Shown: positions 45,784 to 57,433 of the stretch, one piece after another
Layout of the letters: each line of letters begins with the position of its first letter
Position numbering within the stretch: position 1 is the stretch's first letter
From: Malania oleifera
Taxonomy: Eukaryota; Streptophyta; Magnoliopsida; Santalales; Ximeniaceae
Length of the DNA stretch: 64,000 nt
NCBI RefSeq assembly: GCF_029873635.1
Contig: NC_080419.1
Coordinates: 76,930,597 to 76,994,596, forward strand
Direction: 5' to 3'
The notes under the pieces: generated by a model
What the model saw: only the letters and a program-made list of their open reading frames with translations
Told to the model about the DNA's origin: nothing
The model's database searches: none
Position numbers and translations under genes: made by a program

Positions 45784-46035
45784 TTCAAAGAAAGTTAAGA
45801 GAATTTTGGTTCCAAAGACTAGCACAATGAATCCCTCACTGTAGGTATGCTTTAGGACAACACCATCAACAAATAAATGGTATTTGGATAGTGGGTGTTC
45901 AAGGCACATGACCGGTGATAGGACCAAGTTCACCACATTAAAACAAAAGGATGGGGGATACATCACCTTCGGCGACAATGGCAAAGGTAAAGTTATTGCC
46001 ATTGGAAAAATAGGTAAATAAAAACATGTTTAGCT
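45784..46035 (+). pseudogene. D aspartic protease
   Basis: KWYLDSGCSRHMTGDRTKF at about 45875-45935, with the intact DSG catalytic triplet (Asp codon 45887-45889), followed by TLKQKDGGYITFGDNGKGKV. The frame upstream is broken by a stop near 45840 and by the SINE. The downstream part, before the integrase, is shortened. Confidence 0.82.
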
Positions 46036-46038
46036 ACA

Positions 46039-47152
46039 ATGAATGAAATGAGTTGGCTTTGGCATAGGAAACTAGGACATGCTAGTATGGATCTTTTATC
46101 CAAATTATCTAAGAAAAATCTTGTAAAAGGATTAACAAATACTAAATTCATAAAAGATAAGATGTGTGATGCATGCCAAAAAGGAAAGCAAGTCAAAACA
46201 AGTTTCAAAAAGAAAAAATACATATCTACTAAAAGACCCCTAGAACTCTTGCACCTATACTTAATTGGCCCAACTAGAACCTTAAGCTTAGGAGGCAAAT
46301 GATATGCTTTTGTAATTGTAGATGATTATTCAATATTTGCATGGGTATTATTCTTAGCAAATAAAGATGAAGCTTGTGACATGCTAATCACCTTATGCAA
46401 GAAATTACAAAATGAAAAAGGCTATAATATAACTATTTTTAGAAGTGATCAAGGTAGGGAATTTAAAAACAAATATGTTGATAAATTCTGTAATGAACAT
46501 GGAATAAACCATAATTTTTCAGCACCTAGGACTCCCCAATAAAATGGAGTTGTAGAAAGAAAAAATAGAACCCTCCAAGAAATGCCAAGAACCATAAGAA
46601 ACGAAAATAATCTACCCAAATACTTTTGGGCGAAAGCTGTGAATACAACTTGATACATTATAAATAAGGTTTCCATAAGATCAAGTATGGAAAAAACATC
46701 GAATGGACTATGGAAAGGTAGAAAACCCAACATTTTCTACTTTCATGTATTTGGGTGCAAATGCTTTATTCTTAATACTAAAGATGATTTAGGAAAGTTC
46801 GATGCAAAATTTGATGAAGGTATCTTCTTAGGTTATTCTACAAATAGTAAACCTTATAGGGTTTATAATAAAAGGACTCTTACTATTATTGAATCAATAC
46901 ACGTAACATTTGATGAATCAAATAATTATGACAATAAAGTTAAGAATGATGAAAAAGAAGATATCTCACAAAAAGAAGAAGATCTTAAAATAAAAGAAGA
47001 AAATAATAATGAAGCTTCAAATGAAAACATTATAGAAAATCTAGAACTACCTAAAGAATGGAGATATGTTAAAAGTCACCCAAAGGATCAAATTCTTGGT
47101 GAACCATCAAAAGGAATAACCACTAGAGCCTCATTAAAAAAATATTTGTAAT
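46039..47152 (+). pseudogene. D integrase
   Basis: Begins with the HHCC finger: WHRKLGHASMDLL ... MCDACQKGKQVKTSF. The core has a stop (TGA at about 46300). Its first catalytic Asp region is altered (HLYLIGP). SDQGREF holds the second Asp, and the Glu is in [11 protein letters not shown] after a TAA near 46540. The C-terminal part [20 protein letters not shown] to [12 protein letters not shown] is open from 46687 to 47151. Confidence 0.85.
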
Positions 47153-48720
47153 CATTATGCTTTTTTGTCTCAAGATGAACCCAAGAATATAGAAGAAGTC
47201 TTAAAAGATGATTCTTGGATTATAGCTATGCAGGAGGAACTAAATCAATTTGAAAGGATTCAAGTATGGGAACTTATACTTAAACCGAAAGATAAATCAA
47301 TCATAGGAACCAAATGGGTAGTTAGAAATAAGAAGGATGAAAATGGAGTAGTTATTAGAAACAAAACTAGGTTAATAGCACAAGGTTATAATCAAGAAGA
47401 AGGTATCGATCATGAAGAAACCTTTGCTCCCATAGAAAAAATGGAAGCTATAAGGATGCTTCTTGCCTATGCAGCACATAAAGATTTTAAATTATACCAA
47501 ATGGATGTAAAAAATGCATTTTTAAACGGTTATATAAATGAAGAAGTTTATGTTAAACAACCTCCAGGATTTGAAGATCCTAAAAACCCAAATCATGTAT
47601 TCAAGTTAACTGAAGCCTTATATGGATTGAAACAAGCTCCTAGAGCTTGTTATGAAAAACTAAGCAAATTCCCACGCCAAAAGAATTTTTCAAGAGGAAA
47701 GATAGATAGCACTTTATTTATAAAAATAAAAAATATGATATGCTTATGGTACAAATTTATGTTAATGATATCATATTTGGAGCAACTCATGAAGATTTAT
47801 GTAATGAATTTGCTACAACTATGCAAAGAGAGTTTGAAATGAGCATGATGAGAGAATTAAACTACTTCCTAGGGTTACAAATTAAACAAGCTAAAAATGG
47901 AACATTCATAAATCAGACTAAATATATCAAAGACATGTTAAAAAAGTTTGATATGGAAGAAAGCAAACCCATAGGAACTCCCATGAGCACCTTAATGAGT
48001 CTTGACAAGGATGAAGAAGGAGAACAAGTAGATACCAAATATTACCGAGGAATGATAGGAAGCTTACTTTATTTAACAGCAAGTAGACCGGATATCATGT
48101 TTAGTATTTGTATGTGTGCTAGGTTTCATTCGACTCTTAAGGAATCACATCAAATCGCAGTTAAACGAATCCTTAGATATTTACTAGGCACACTTGAACT
48201 AGGTTTATGATATCCAAAGGGAACTCATTTCGAAATAATAAGTTATTTAGATGCGGATCATGTAGGATGCAAAATAGATAGAAAGAGCAATAATGGGACT
48301 TGTCACTTTTTAGGACACTCACTATTTTCTTGGTTTTCAAATAAATAAGATTCCATAACATTATCTACAGCTAGAGCAGAATACATAGCAGTTGGGGACT
48401 GTTGTGCTCAAACGTTATATATGAAACAATAATTAAGGGACTTCAAAATTCAATATCAAACAATCCATATAAAGTGTGACAATACAAGTGTTATAAATAT
48501 TTCAAAGGATCCAGTATCATACTCAAGAACCAAACATATTGATATACATCATCATTTCTTAAGAGATAATGTAGATAAGAAAGAAATAGTTCTTGAATTT
48601 GTTAACACTCACAATCAATTAGCTAATATATTCACAAAACCACTGGTTGAAGATCAATTTGTATTTATCCAACGGGAATTGAGAATGTTACATATACAAG
48701 AGGTTAACTAAGAGAGAAAA
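47153..48720 (+). pseudogene. D reverse transcriptase-RNase H
   Basis: RT in two frames: [55 protein letters not shown] up to 47725. A shift leads to 47740-48210, where the catalytic box reads YVNDIIFG (first Asp changed to Asn). RNase H (48211-48720) follows with several stops: [36 protein letters not shown], then FLRDNVDKKEIVLEF and the end HIQEVN. Close to the C copy but inactive. Confidence 0.88.
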
Positions 48721-49035
48721 TAATTTTTCTTTAGGGCAAACGACTAATAGACACAAGGTAGGCGCCTGACAGGCTACTGTCTATCTAGAAAGACAGTTGA
48801 CAGACGATTGTCACCTTGATGACAGACCCCTGTCTCGCGGCAGTTCACGTTTATTTAACATGTAAAACACTCTTTTTAAAGCCCCAGATGCCTGTCCACT
48901 CATCTACCCTTCACTAAAGTAGCTCCTCTTCATCTATTCTCTATGTTTCTCGTCTCCAAACCTCTTCCCAACGTCACTCCATCAAAACCATAAATCCTTC
49001 ACATCTAGGGTTCCTTAAACTCGTGCTTCATCAAA
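48721..49035 (+). promoter_or_regulatory. Candidate internal promoter of D, with a copy of the LTR array words
   Basis: Between RNase H and the envelope-like ATG (about 325 bp): GGCAAACGACTAATAGACAC, GACAGTTGACAGACGATTGTC, GATGACAGACCCCTGTCTCG and CGCGGCAGTTC (48736-48848), the same words as in the D U3 array, down to GCGGCA at its end. A TTTAAAG (about 48876) and a long CT-rich leader (CTCCTCTTCATCTATTCTC, CGTCTCC) follow before ATG 49036. Confidence 0.5.
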
Positions 49036-50275
49036 ATGCCACAAACCAAAATAGTCAGGAAAAAGGTTAAAGCATCCTCTTCTTTAAGGCCAACTAGCAA
49101 CAATGAAATTGAAAAGTGGTTAGTCTCATATCACGCAAAAGCATTGTACCAAAATCACATCTCAACTATCGATCCCATATTTGGTAAGGTAATCGATGTC
49201 TTTTTCTATGAATAAAATTTCCCTAAGATTCTTGAATTATTCAAAAATATAAGATGGGTTAAGTTTATTCTTCACCAAGTTAAGGGATATTACCCTGATC
49301 AAATCAAACTTTTTTATTCCAACTTGGTAAAGAAAGATGTTGGATTTGCCACCGAAGTATTTGGCCAAAAGACCACACGTACTCCACATTACTAAGGAAA
49401 ATACTTCGTACAAAGCATGGTGATTTTGAGTGCAATCCAATAAAAAAATAGTGGACAATGGAGTAGAGTTTTTCACCACAAGAATTTCTGCCTCTTGTGA
49501 TGAACGATCAACCCATCTATTTTGGAAATTCTTCACAATACAGACAGCTCAATTTGCAAGCATAGATTCTTCACAAGATCATTGCTTATAATATAATTCC
49601 TCGATTAGGATCCTTTGATCATATCTCCTTCTTTGATTGCTTTGTCATGTGGTACATACTAAAATGGGAGAAATTAGATTTAGCTAGCCTCATACTCAAA
49701 TGGATGGTCATGAAGCTCTAATCTCCTAGAATTGGGCTTCCATATGGTGGTATTCTTTCATTAGTTTTTTCTCACTTCCAAGTCCTCACTCCATCTTCCA
49801 AAATAATGAAGCGAACCCACTACAACATATTCTCCTCCACTACTTTAAAAAATGATGGGTTACAAGAAATATATAGAGGGATGGATGTTTAATGGAAATA
49901 GACTTGCACGACCAGCACTAGAAGAACGTAATCCAGCTCCTGAAGAAGCCAATATGCCACACGGTTTCTTCCTTTTTATCAGCATTATTCCAGCTTCAGT
50001 TCTGATATGAGGGATGGTTTTGCTTCTCTTTGAGACAAGATCGCAAATATTGATGATAAATACACTTTACTAGAAAAATGTCTTGACAAAATAGAGCAAT
50101 GTGTCACACAAAATGACACTGATTCAAATAAATAAAGTAATGAAAAAAATGATGAAGACTCTTAGGAAAAATCAAATGAAGACTCTGCTGAAGCTGAAGA
50201 AGAAGAAGAAGAAGGATCACAACAATCTAAAGGAAAAAGAATTGCTGCAGAAAGTGACACAGATTCTGATACTTG
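49036..50275 (+). pseudogene. Envelope-like / plant transposon-protein gene of D
   Basis: Starts MPQTKIVRKKVKASSSLRPT, then EIEKWLVSYHAKALYQNH, FILHQVKGYYPDQIKLFYSN, then ISFFDCFVMWYILKWEKLDL and RIGLPYGGILSLVF. Several stops (first near 49213) and shifts interrupt it. The C-terminus has a coiled coil and a Glu-rich tail (EAEEEEEEGSQQSKGKR, about 50185-50240). Same architecture as in C and B. Confidence 0.75.
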
Positions 50276-50568
50276 ACTAAAGAATTTTGATGATGTTTGA
50301 ATTTTTTGTTGTTTTGTATGCCACACATGCTCAGTTTATGGATGTATTATGCCTTTTGGTTGATGTCAAAAGGGGGTGTATGTGTGCGCGCAAATTCTAT
50401 GAGTCTATGTTTCTAGTTTGATGAACTATGAGTTCTATGTATTTGTCTCGATGAATATGCTTCAATGTTAAATGTGAAATTATGTCGAGCCTATGCTTAT
50501 TGATAGGGGAAGTATTATTATTTTTTATATCTTTGCTCTTTCTTTTTCATCATCAAAAAGCGGAAGAT
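50276..50568 (+). promoter_or_regulatory. Polypurine tracts and 3' non-coding region of D
   Basis: GATGTCAAAAGGGGGTG at 50363-50379, TTGATAGGGGAAG at about 50499-50511, and CATCAAAAAGCGGAAGAT (50551-50568) abutting the LTR. Same contexts as in B, C and E. Confidence 0.8.
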
Positions 50569-52421
50569 TGTTGGCCTAGCTAGGCTTACAACTCTTGATT
50601 TTGATGATAATAAAGTAAGGTTATCTAATGTGTTTCCAAGTGATACTATTTCAGGAAAAGATGATTTCAGTAATAGAAAGGAAAATTTGGAAAGCTCAAA
50701 CTTAAATGCCATATCTTCAAAAGCTCACAAGGATCACGGAATAAGGAAAGCCTCACATAAATGCAAGTGATCCATAATGAAAGCTCAGAGATGTCTGAAA
50801 GATCAAAGATCAGTGACAAAAAGAACTCAATGAAAAGAAGTGTCAAATTTGTTTTTAGAACAAAGCTTTGTAAGTACTTCAAGTTGATTCAATTATGAAT
50901 GTTCTTTTTGAAACTCATTAGGCAAAGACACACTTAGAAACCTTAAGTTTTAAAGTCTTGGAACATTTTTTTTTCAAAGTTAAGCAAGTTAATATTCCAA
51001 GATTAATTAATAAAATATGAGAGAGATAAAGATGTTTTTACAAGAAGGAAAATCTGCTTGATAGACGACTGTCTGTCTATGGAAAAATGACTGGCATATT
51101 TTTCAAGGATCTTAAACAAGTAACAGAAACATGATAGACGACTGGAAAGCACTTGACAGACAACTGTCAGTGCAAAATGAGACGTCTGTGTGGGTTTTGT
51201 CAACTGACTACCACTTTTCTGTGTGTGTTAAAAAATATAGTTGTTCAGTGATAGGCAACTGCCACCCTAAGGACAGACGACTGCCACCTTTCTGTTTGTG
51301 AAAATTTTCTTTGAAATACATGGATAGACGACTACCAGAGAGCACACATTCGTCTGGCTCGCGGCAAAATTCAAAATACTCAACGAGCATATTTTTAAAA
51401 TTTAAATTACTTGAAGCCCAAATTAATCCAAAACCAAGTAAACTTGGGGAACAAGTTAGAAACCTTTCTACATTTATAAGTACCCTCAAGTTACATTAAT
51501 TTAGACACCAAGATTTCAAATCAGCAATCAAACTCTCTCTCAAGCATTCTGAAATTTTGAAAGTTCTTTGTTGCTCACAACATCCACGAAGTTCTCTAAA
51601 GTTCTGCTGATTTTCTCACTGATATTGCGCTACAATCATTAATTCTTTTATCATTTGAAAGATTCCTACGGTGATAAAACTCTAGAGCTTCAATCTGAAT
51701 TTTGTATTGTGAATTTACTAAAGTATATAGTTTTTGATCTGTACTAATCAGCTCTATAAGGAGCAATTGTTGTACATCATGTTTTAAATCTTTGTAACAG
51801 ATTGATAGATGGTTCGAGTATTGAATCGTTGGATAAACAAGGGAATATTGTTTGGAGAAGGCGGTCTCTAGCCTTAACCAAGGAGTGTTGTAATCGGTAT
51901 TGTTCCGCTTGGTAAAGGAACAATGATAGTGAATCATTTGGTGGTTTTGCCAAGGGCGAGGACGTAGGCTGTGTTGAAGCCGAACCTCATAAAATCTTGT
52001 GGTCTTCTCTCTTCCCTACTCTTTACTTTTCAGCAAAATTTATAAATTGCGTGGATACTTTATCAAACTCTAAATTCTAAATGTTTGGTTGTTAAATAGA
52101 CCGGAAGGTAATTTGTTTTGGTTTGATCAACATTGATTGTAGAAGCCGAAAGGGACTACGTTGGTTGATCATCTTTAACTTATTAAACTGAAAGTTTATT
52201 TAAAAGCTGAACATTAGGAAGAAGGTTGTTTGTGGAATTTAACAACAGGGCTTATACAAATTCAACAAACTTTACACATTACTACAAGGCTATTATTAAG
52301 TGTTTGATTTTTGTGATTGTGGTTGAGGTGTGATTATTGTTATAACACAAAAGTATTAAAAAGGGAATAATTTTTTTTTTAATCCCAATTCACCCCCTCT
52401 TGGGAAGCAATCCTAATTTCA
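50569..52421 (+). repeat. 3' LTR of D
   Basis: 1853 bp, closely matching the 5' LTR. U3 array 51058-51365, TATA-like CATTTATAAG at 51471-51480 (altered from CTATAAATAC), hairpin at about 51957-51995. Confidence 0.92.
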
Positions 52422-52426
52422 AAAAG

Positions 52427-52667
52427 GACTGGGGGTGTTTCGTGAGGCACAAGTTGGAGATGTTTCCTAGGTTAAACTTGTGACTGAGGTGGAATACTAG
52501 ACTAGGAGAGAATTCTACAGGTCAAATGTTGAAGTTGTGTACACTGGTGCTAAAGGAGTTTTATGAGTATGACAGGTTATATGCAGGGCTTGCAAAGAAA
52601 CTCTTGGTAAAGTTAGCAAGTATGACGTGTTTCTTGTTTAATCAATCGCCAAAGGTATCACTAGATA
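52427..52667 (+). pseudogene. F integrase, second fragment
   Basis: After the D duplication the plus strand reads (with stops) a degenerate segment ending YAGLAKKLLVKLASMTCFLF then NQSPKVSLD. This matches the copia integrase C-terminal motif of the form GLPKxFWAEAVxxACYLINRSP. It shows that E, D and G sit within one old element. G begins at 52668. Confidence 0.65.
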
Positions 52668-53652
52668 TGTTTACTCTATGAGTCTAATCCCATTTTGATA
52701 ATAACAAATCACATAGTGTCTTACCTTTACATTGAGATTGTGAACAAGATAATTACTTAGCGTGCACGAAAGGTAAGAATGTCATGGAAGCCATGAGGAA
52801 CTTAAAGCATATACAACCTGACACACTCCATGGAATTAGAAAAGCAAAAGGATGAAGAAACTTCAAGTTTTCAATTGTAATGGTTATTTAGTATTACTTG
52901 TATTTACATATCTCATATGATGTAGTTAGAAGCTCAAAAAAACCTTAGTTTGACCTTAGGACTCATTCATTTCGTGAAAAATCTATTTACATCAGTTCTA
53001 GGTTGGATGGATATTTTAGAGGCAAATTGTTCTAAAAAATAGAGGCCTCATCGATGAACCTCTTGGCGTCGTCGATGAATTCATAAAGGCCACTCCGCAG
53101 CGAATGCTTTGCTCTCGTTGACGAGAGAATAGAAAAGAGCTCAAAAATCTCAGACAATCCACCCATTGATGAACCCATGTTCTTGTCGACAAATGAGTGT
53201 TGAACACTCATTGACAAAGATGTGCACTCGCCGACGATTCTATCGGGCAGACTGACGCTCCAGCACCCAATGGGCAGAATTTTCTTAACTAAAATATATC
53301 TTGATTGATCTAACAGTCAAGATGTGCCCATCTGCTGACCATGCTTATATATTTTAACCTAAAACCCTAGTCTTACATAGAAGAACAACAAGAAGAACAA
53401 GAAGAGAAAAAAGACGAAAAGTACTTTCGCAATGTTTGAACCTCTTGCCTACACGCTGTTGCATTCAGATTTTTAGGCACACATTACTCTCATGATCAAA
53501 GAGAATTCACTCATATTTTTGCAAGAAAAATCGTGTTCTTTGAGGTTTGGTAAACAAAGTATCATTTTTGATATATAGATCTTCATTATCAAAGGGTTTA
53601 TACTCTCATAATTCAATTATTAAATATTCCTCGAGAGCAAGAACTTGAGATC

Positions 53653-53692
<40 letters not shown>

Positions 53693-54536
53693 TATATTAC
53701 TTGAAGAATTTTTAAAGGGCTTATCTAAGCATAAATATTTGAAAGCATTCACTTTTATATATCTTATTCAAAGATTTCATATCAGTTTCATTATTGCAAA
53801 AAACTATTTCATTTCAATCTTTTGGAGCAAAACTATTTTACATATATTTTTATAAAGATCATATAGTTGGATTTAATTTTGGAAGCATAATAGTCATACA
53901 TATATTTATTCAAAGATTATCGAATTATTATTGCAAAATAATTTCATTCATCATATTACATACATTCTATTAAGCTTCGAGTTATATCATTTGAGTATGT
54001 ATTAAGATTTGATTGTACTCATTAGCTTGTTAAGGAGCATTTGAGTTTGTAGAAAATTGTAATCTTATTATTTTATTGACGTTTTGGGTTTTGAACTTGG
54101 GTGAGGAGGAAGCTACACCTCTTGTAAGTAGTGGAGTGTAAAGGGAAGCTCTTTCCCAATTAAATAAGCAAATTAGTGGAATCCTTAAGTGGGTTGCTCG
54201 AGGTGAGGACGTAGGCCGAGGTAGGCCAAACCTCGTAAAATTTTGTGTTTGCATCTCTCTTCCCTCATCTCCTTTTAATTTCCCTTTGCGTTTAACTGTC
54301 AATCTTATATGTATGTATGTTGCTAAATATTATGTGCACTTGAGAGTTAATTGGGTAACATGAAGCTTATTAAGATATTACTTTTATTAAATAGTGTAAT
54401 AAATTGAAATCTAAGCATTCCCTAACTTGTGATTATTCTATTAAATATTAAATTAGGGATTAAGTGATACAATAATCTTAAGAAATTTTTAAATACCCAA
54501 TTCAGCCCCCCTTTTGGGATTACACCTAAATTAACA
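52668..54536 (+). repeat. 5' LTR of Sirevirus G
   Basis: 1869 bp from TGTTTACTCTATGAGTC to AAATTAACA. Its first 40 bp align with the start of family-S LTR H. U3 repeats at 53045-53245, TATA box CTTATATATTTT at 53344-53355, an (AT) run at about 53654-53697, hairpin at 54205-54243 (GAGGACGTAGGC...GGCCAAACCTCGTAAAA), terminus CAGCCCCCCTTTTGGGA. Only this LTR of G is in the window. Confidence 0.85.
53045..53245 (+). repeat. TCGTCGATGAA-type array in U3 of copia G
   Basis: CATCGATGAACC, GTCGTCGATGAATTC, CGTTGACGAGAG, CATTGATGAACC, TGTCGACAAATG, CATTGACAAAG and CGCCGACGATTC at 15-60 bp spacing, about 100 bp before the TATA box. The words are those of gypsy I and J, although G is a copia element. 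Confidence 0.8.
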
Positions 54537-54549
54537 TTTGGTATCAGAG
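54537..54549 (+). promoter_or_regulatory. Primer-binding site of G
   Basis: TTTGGTATCAGAG next to the LTR end; initiator tRNA-Met type. Confidence 0.88.
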
Positions 54550-55353
54550 TGAGGTTACACTATAGTTAAACATGTTTTTTGTGAAAGATTACAATGGCAC
54601 ACATTGGTGTAACTCCATTCGGTGGGGGACACTCATCCACACGACCACCCATTTTTTTGGTGTTAACTACACATAATGGAAACAAAGAATGAGAATCTTT
54701 CTTCAAAATGCTGATTGGAAAGTATTGAAAGTTGTTTCTAGAGGAAGTCATATTTCTATGAAAATTGTAGAGAAAGAAAATATACCTAAAATTGAAGATG
54801 AATACATAGATGAGGACATGAAAGCTCTTCAAATAAATGCTATTGCAATGAATATGTTATATTGTGCTTTAGACGTAAATGAATTTAATAGGGTCACGAC
54901 ATGTACAACTGCTAAGGAAATATGCGATAAATTAGAAGTCACTTATGATGGCACTAAAGATGTAAAAGGCAGTAGAATAGATATGCTAACAAGTGAATAC
55001 GAAGCTTTTAAAATGTCTTCTAGTGAATCTATTCAATCCATGTACACCAGGTTCACTCACATCACGAATTCATTGCATGTTCTTGGTAAAACTTACCCCA
55101 CTTATGAAATGATCAAGAAAATTTATAGGGGATTACCACAAATTTGGGAGGCAAAGGCTACACCCATAGCAGAAGGACGGAGCCTGAAAGCAATGGCACT
55201 AGATGAGTTGATCAGGTTGCTCATAACATATGAGCTGACAATAAATGAAAGACTAAGTGAGCAGAATAAAACTAAGAAAGTAACAGCCCTCAAAGCATCC
55301 TCAAGCAATTCCAGTGAAGAAAACTATTGAGAATCAGATAATAATATAGCTCT

Positions 55354-57433
55354 TGTTGGAATTGGTGTATTCCCAAGAGGGGGGGGGGTGAATTGGATAT
55401 TTAAAAGTTTTCTCCTAGGTCAATTCAAATTCCACAAACAATATTACACAAACCTAGGGTTTGTCTAAACACATACCAATTCAATGGATAAACTACCGAG
55501 CAAATATTTAATCTAATAAACCAATCTCAGTATTATTAATCATTCAATGCATATATGTAAAATGATCAAAGCAATAACTAATAACATGCAGGTGCGGAAA
55601 ATAAATTTCAAAAAAATAAAAAATTACACCAAATATGTTATCAGGGTTCGGCCATACTGCCTACGTCCCTGCTTTAAGCCGCAACTCAAAGATTCTACTA
55701 GTTGCTCACTTCATGGGTGGAGCGACACCGTTTACAACACCTTACCAAGATGGTGCACCTAATTCTCATAACCGAGTCTGAACTAGTCCGGTGCTCTCCT
55801 AACCGGGTTTGAGCAAATTCAGGACTATTCATAAGGCTAGTCTCCCTCTTCAGACCACCCGTCGGGAATACAATAGATATTAAAATAAATTTTGTGTACA
55901 AGGAAATATGCTTTTAAAATAAGTAGATGATGTACAACAATATGCTTAATACACTCACGTATGATAAGGATTTAAGCTCAAAGTAAGAATGTGATTTTCA
56001 CTAAAATAATCTTTTGAATAAAAATGTGTATGATGAGTGCTCAAATATATATATATATATATTTTACAGCCCTAAGAAAATATCTCAATGAGATTTTTCA
56101 AATATCAAGCACAATAGACAATAGGGTTTACGACTTGTCAAACATATTTTACTAAAATAAAAGACAAGGTCTTGAACCTTGCAACAAGTATGCAAAGACT
56201 CACTAACTCAAGAAGGTTTTTCCCAAAATAAGTTTTATGAATTAAATCACAAGGAAAATAATTTGCTTATTCTCAACAAGATAATATCAAGCAAGCACTC
56301 TTTTTAGAAAATGACTTTTCAATGTAATAATAAAGGGAGGATGAAAAAAATAGGCTTAGGAAGATGAAAATAGGATATCAAATTTTTAGAGGTTTTTCTA
56401 ACTAATCATCTTGCTAATTATGAATTATGAAGGGGTATGTATAGAGTTGGGCGAAAAAAATGACTGTTGGGGCCATGCTGAGTATTATTAGAAAAGTTAA
56501 ATTAATTTTTAAGTGTGTTTAAGCATTTAAAAATGGCCTGAACTGGGAGGTTCAGTTGACTGAGGACAAGGGTGGTTGACCAAACATGAAAGTTTGGTTG
56601 ACCGAAGAGAACCAGCGGTCCGCTGAGCACTAGTAGGGAATTCAAATTTTAAAAGATTCGGTTGACAAAAGAAATGGGTGGTCGACCAATGCAAGGCAAA
56701 CCGAAACCCTTCATAGGTTCGGTTGACCAAGGCACTTGGCCAGTCGACCATTTATATGGTTTGGCCAACCATCAAGATTTTGAACTACATATTTGGTCGA
56801 CCAAGTAGTTGGGGAGACAAACACTTTATAGTTCAGTCGACTGAGGGAGGCACATTCAAAATAGAACGGTGGACCAAGGGAAGTCAACATGTTGATTTTT
56901 GACCGATTTGGTCGACCGAGGCATTTTTAATGCCAAGGGTTTAGTCGACCGAGACTACTTAAAATGTGCATTTAAGTTCATTTTGGCTTCTGTGCTTTAT
57001 CAAACTTGTGTGAATAAGCATATGTCTTTTGATTCAAAGGGTATTGGTCGACTGAGGATTTTTAATTAAGCCTAAAAACCTAAGGTCGATCGACCAAAGT
57101 TTGTCTATGATCTTCTGATTTTCCTTATGGACGGACTATGGCCTTAGAGCATAAACCTATCATCCATGAGATGCAGTTATTACAGACCATTATTACATAC
57201 CAAATTTAAAGATTAAATGCAATAAAAAATAAAAACAAATGACTTCTTTATCTTCTTTGCTCTTTAATTTTCATGGAGAATGCCTAATCATATGAGCTTT
57301 ATGCGTCTTTGAATTCCATTATCAATCCCTTTATGTGTGTGTTGATTTATAATCTATTCAATCACTAGATACACACATAAGTAACTAGTGGTTTGTCATT
57401 ATCAAAACCGAGATTGGACTCAAAAAGCCAACA
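55354..57433 (-). mobile_element. Solo LTR H, family S, near-matching TSD
   Basis: 2.08 kb on the minus strand: TGTTGGCTTTTTGAGTCC to CCAATTCCAACA in element sense. Flanks GCTCT (55349-55353) and ACTCT (57434-57438) differ at one base. Joining the two sides restores a continuous gag frame of G, which confirms the limits. A decayed palindrome array lies at 56545-57100. The hairpin in complement is at about 55644-55675. No internal region remains. Confidence 0.87.
56545..57100 (-). repeat. Decayed GGTCGACC array in U3 of LTR H
   Basis: About 14 sites: intact GGTCGACC at several places (for example near 56682, 56795, 56909), others GGTTGACC, AGTCGACC, AGTCGACT or GGCCAACC. Most losses are CG to TG or CA. 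Confidence 0.85.

Larger units (their letters stand above)
41904..52421 (+). mobile_element. Element D: full-length Sirevirus, TSD AAAAG
   Basis: 10.5 kb with LTRs 41904-43776 and 50569-52421 and duplications AAAAG (41899-41903, 52422-52426), inserted in the integrase of F. It carries gag, protease, integrase, RT, RNase H and an envelope-like gene, all with stops or shifts, and a SINE between gag and protease. Gene sequences are close to those of C. Confidence 0.93.
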
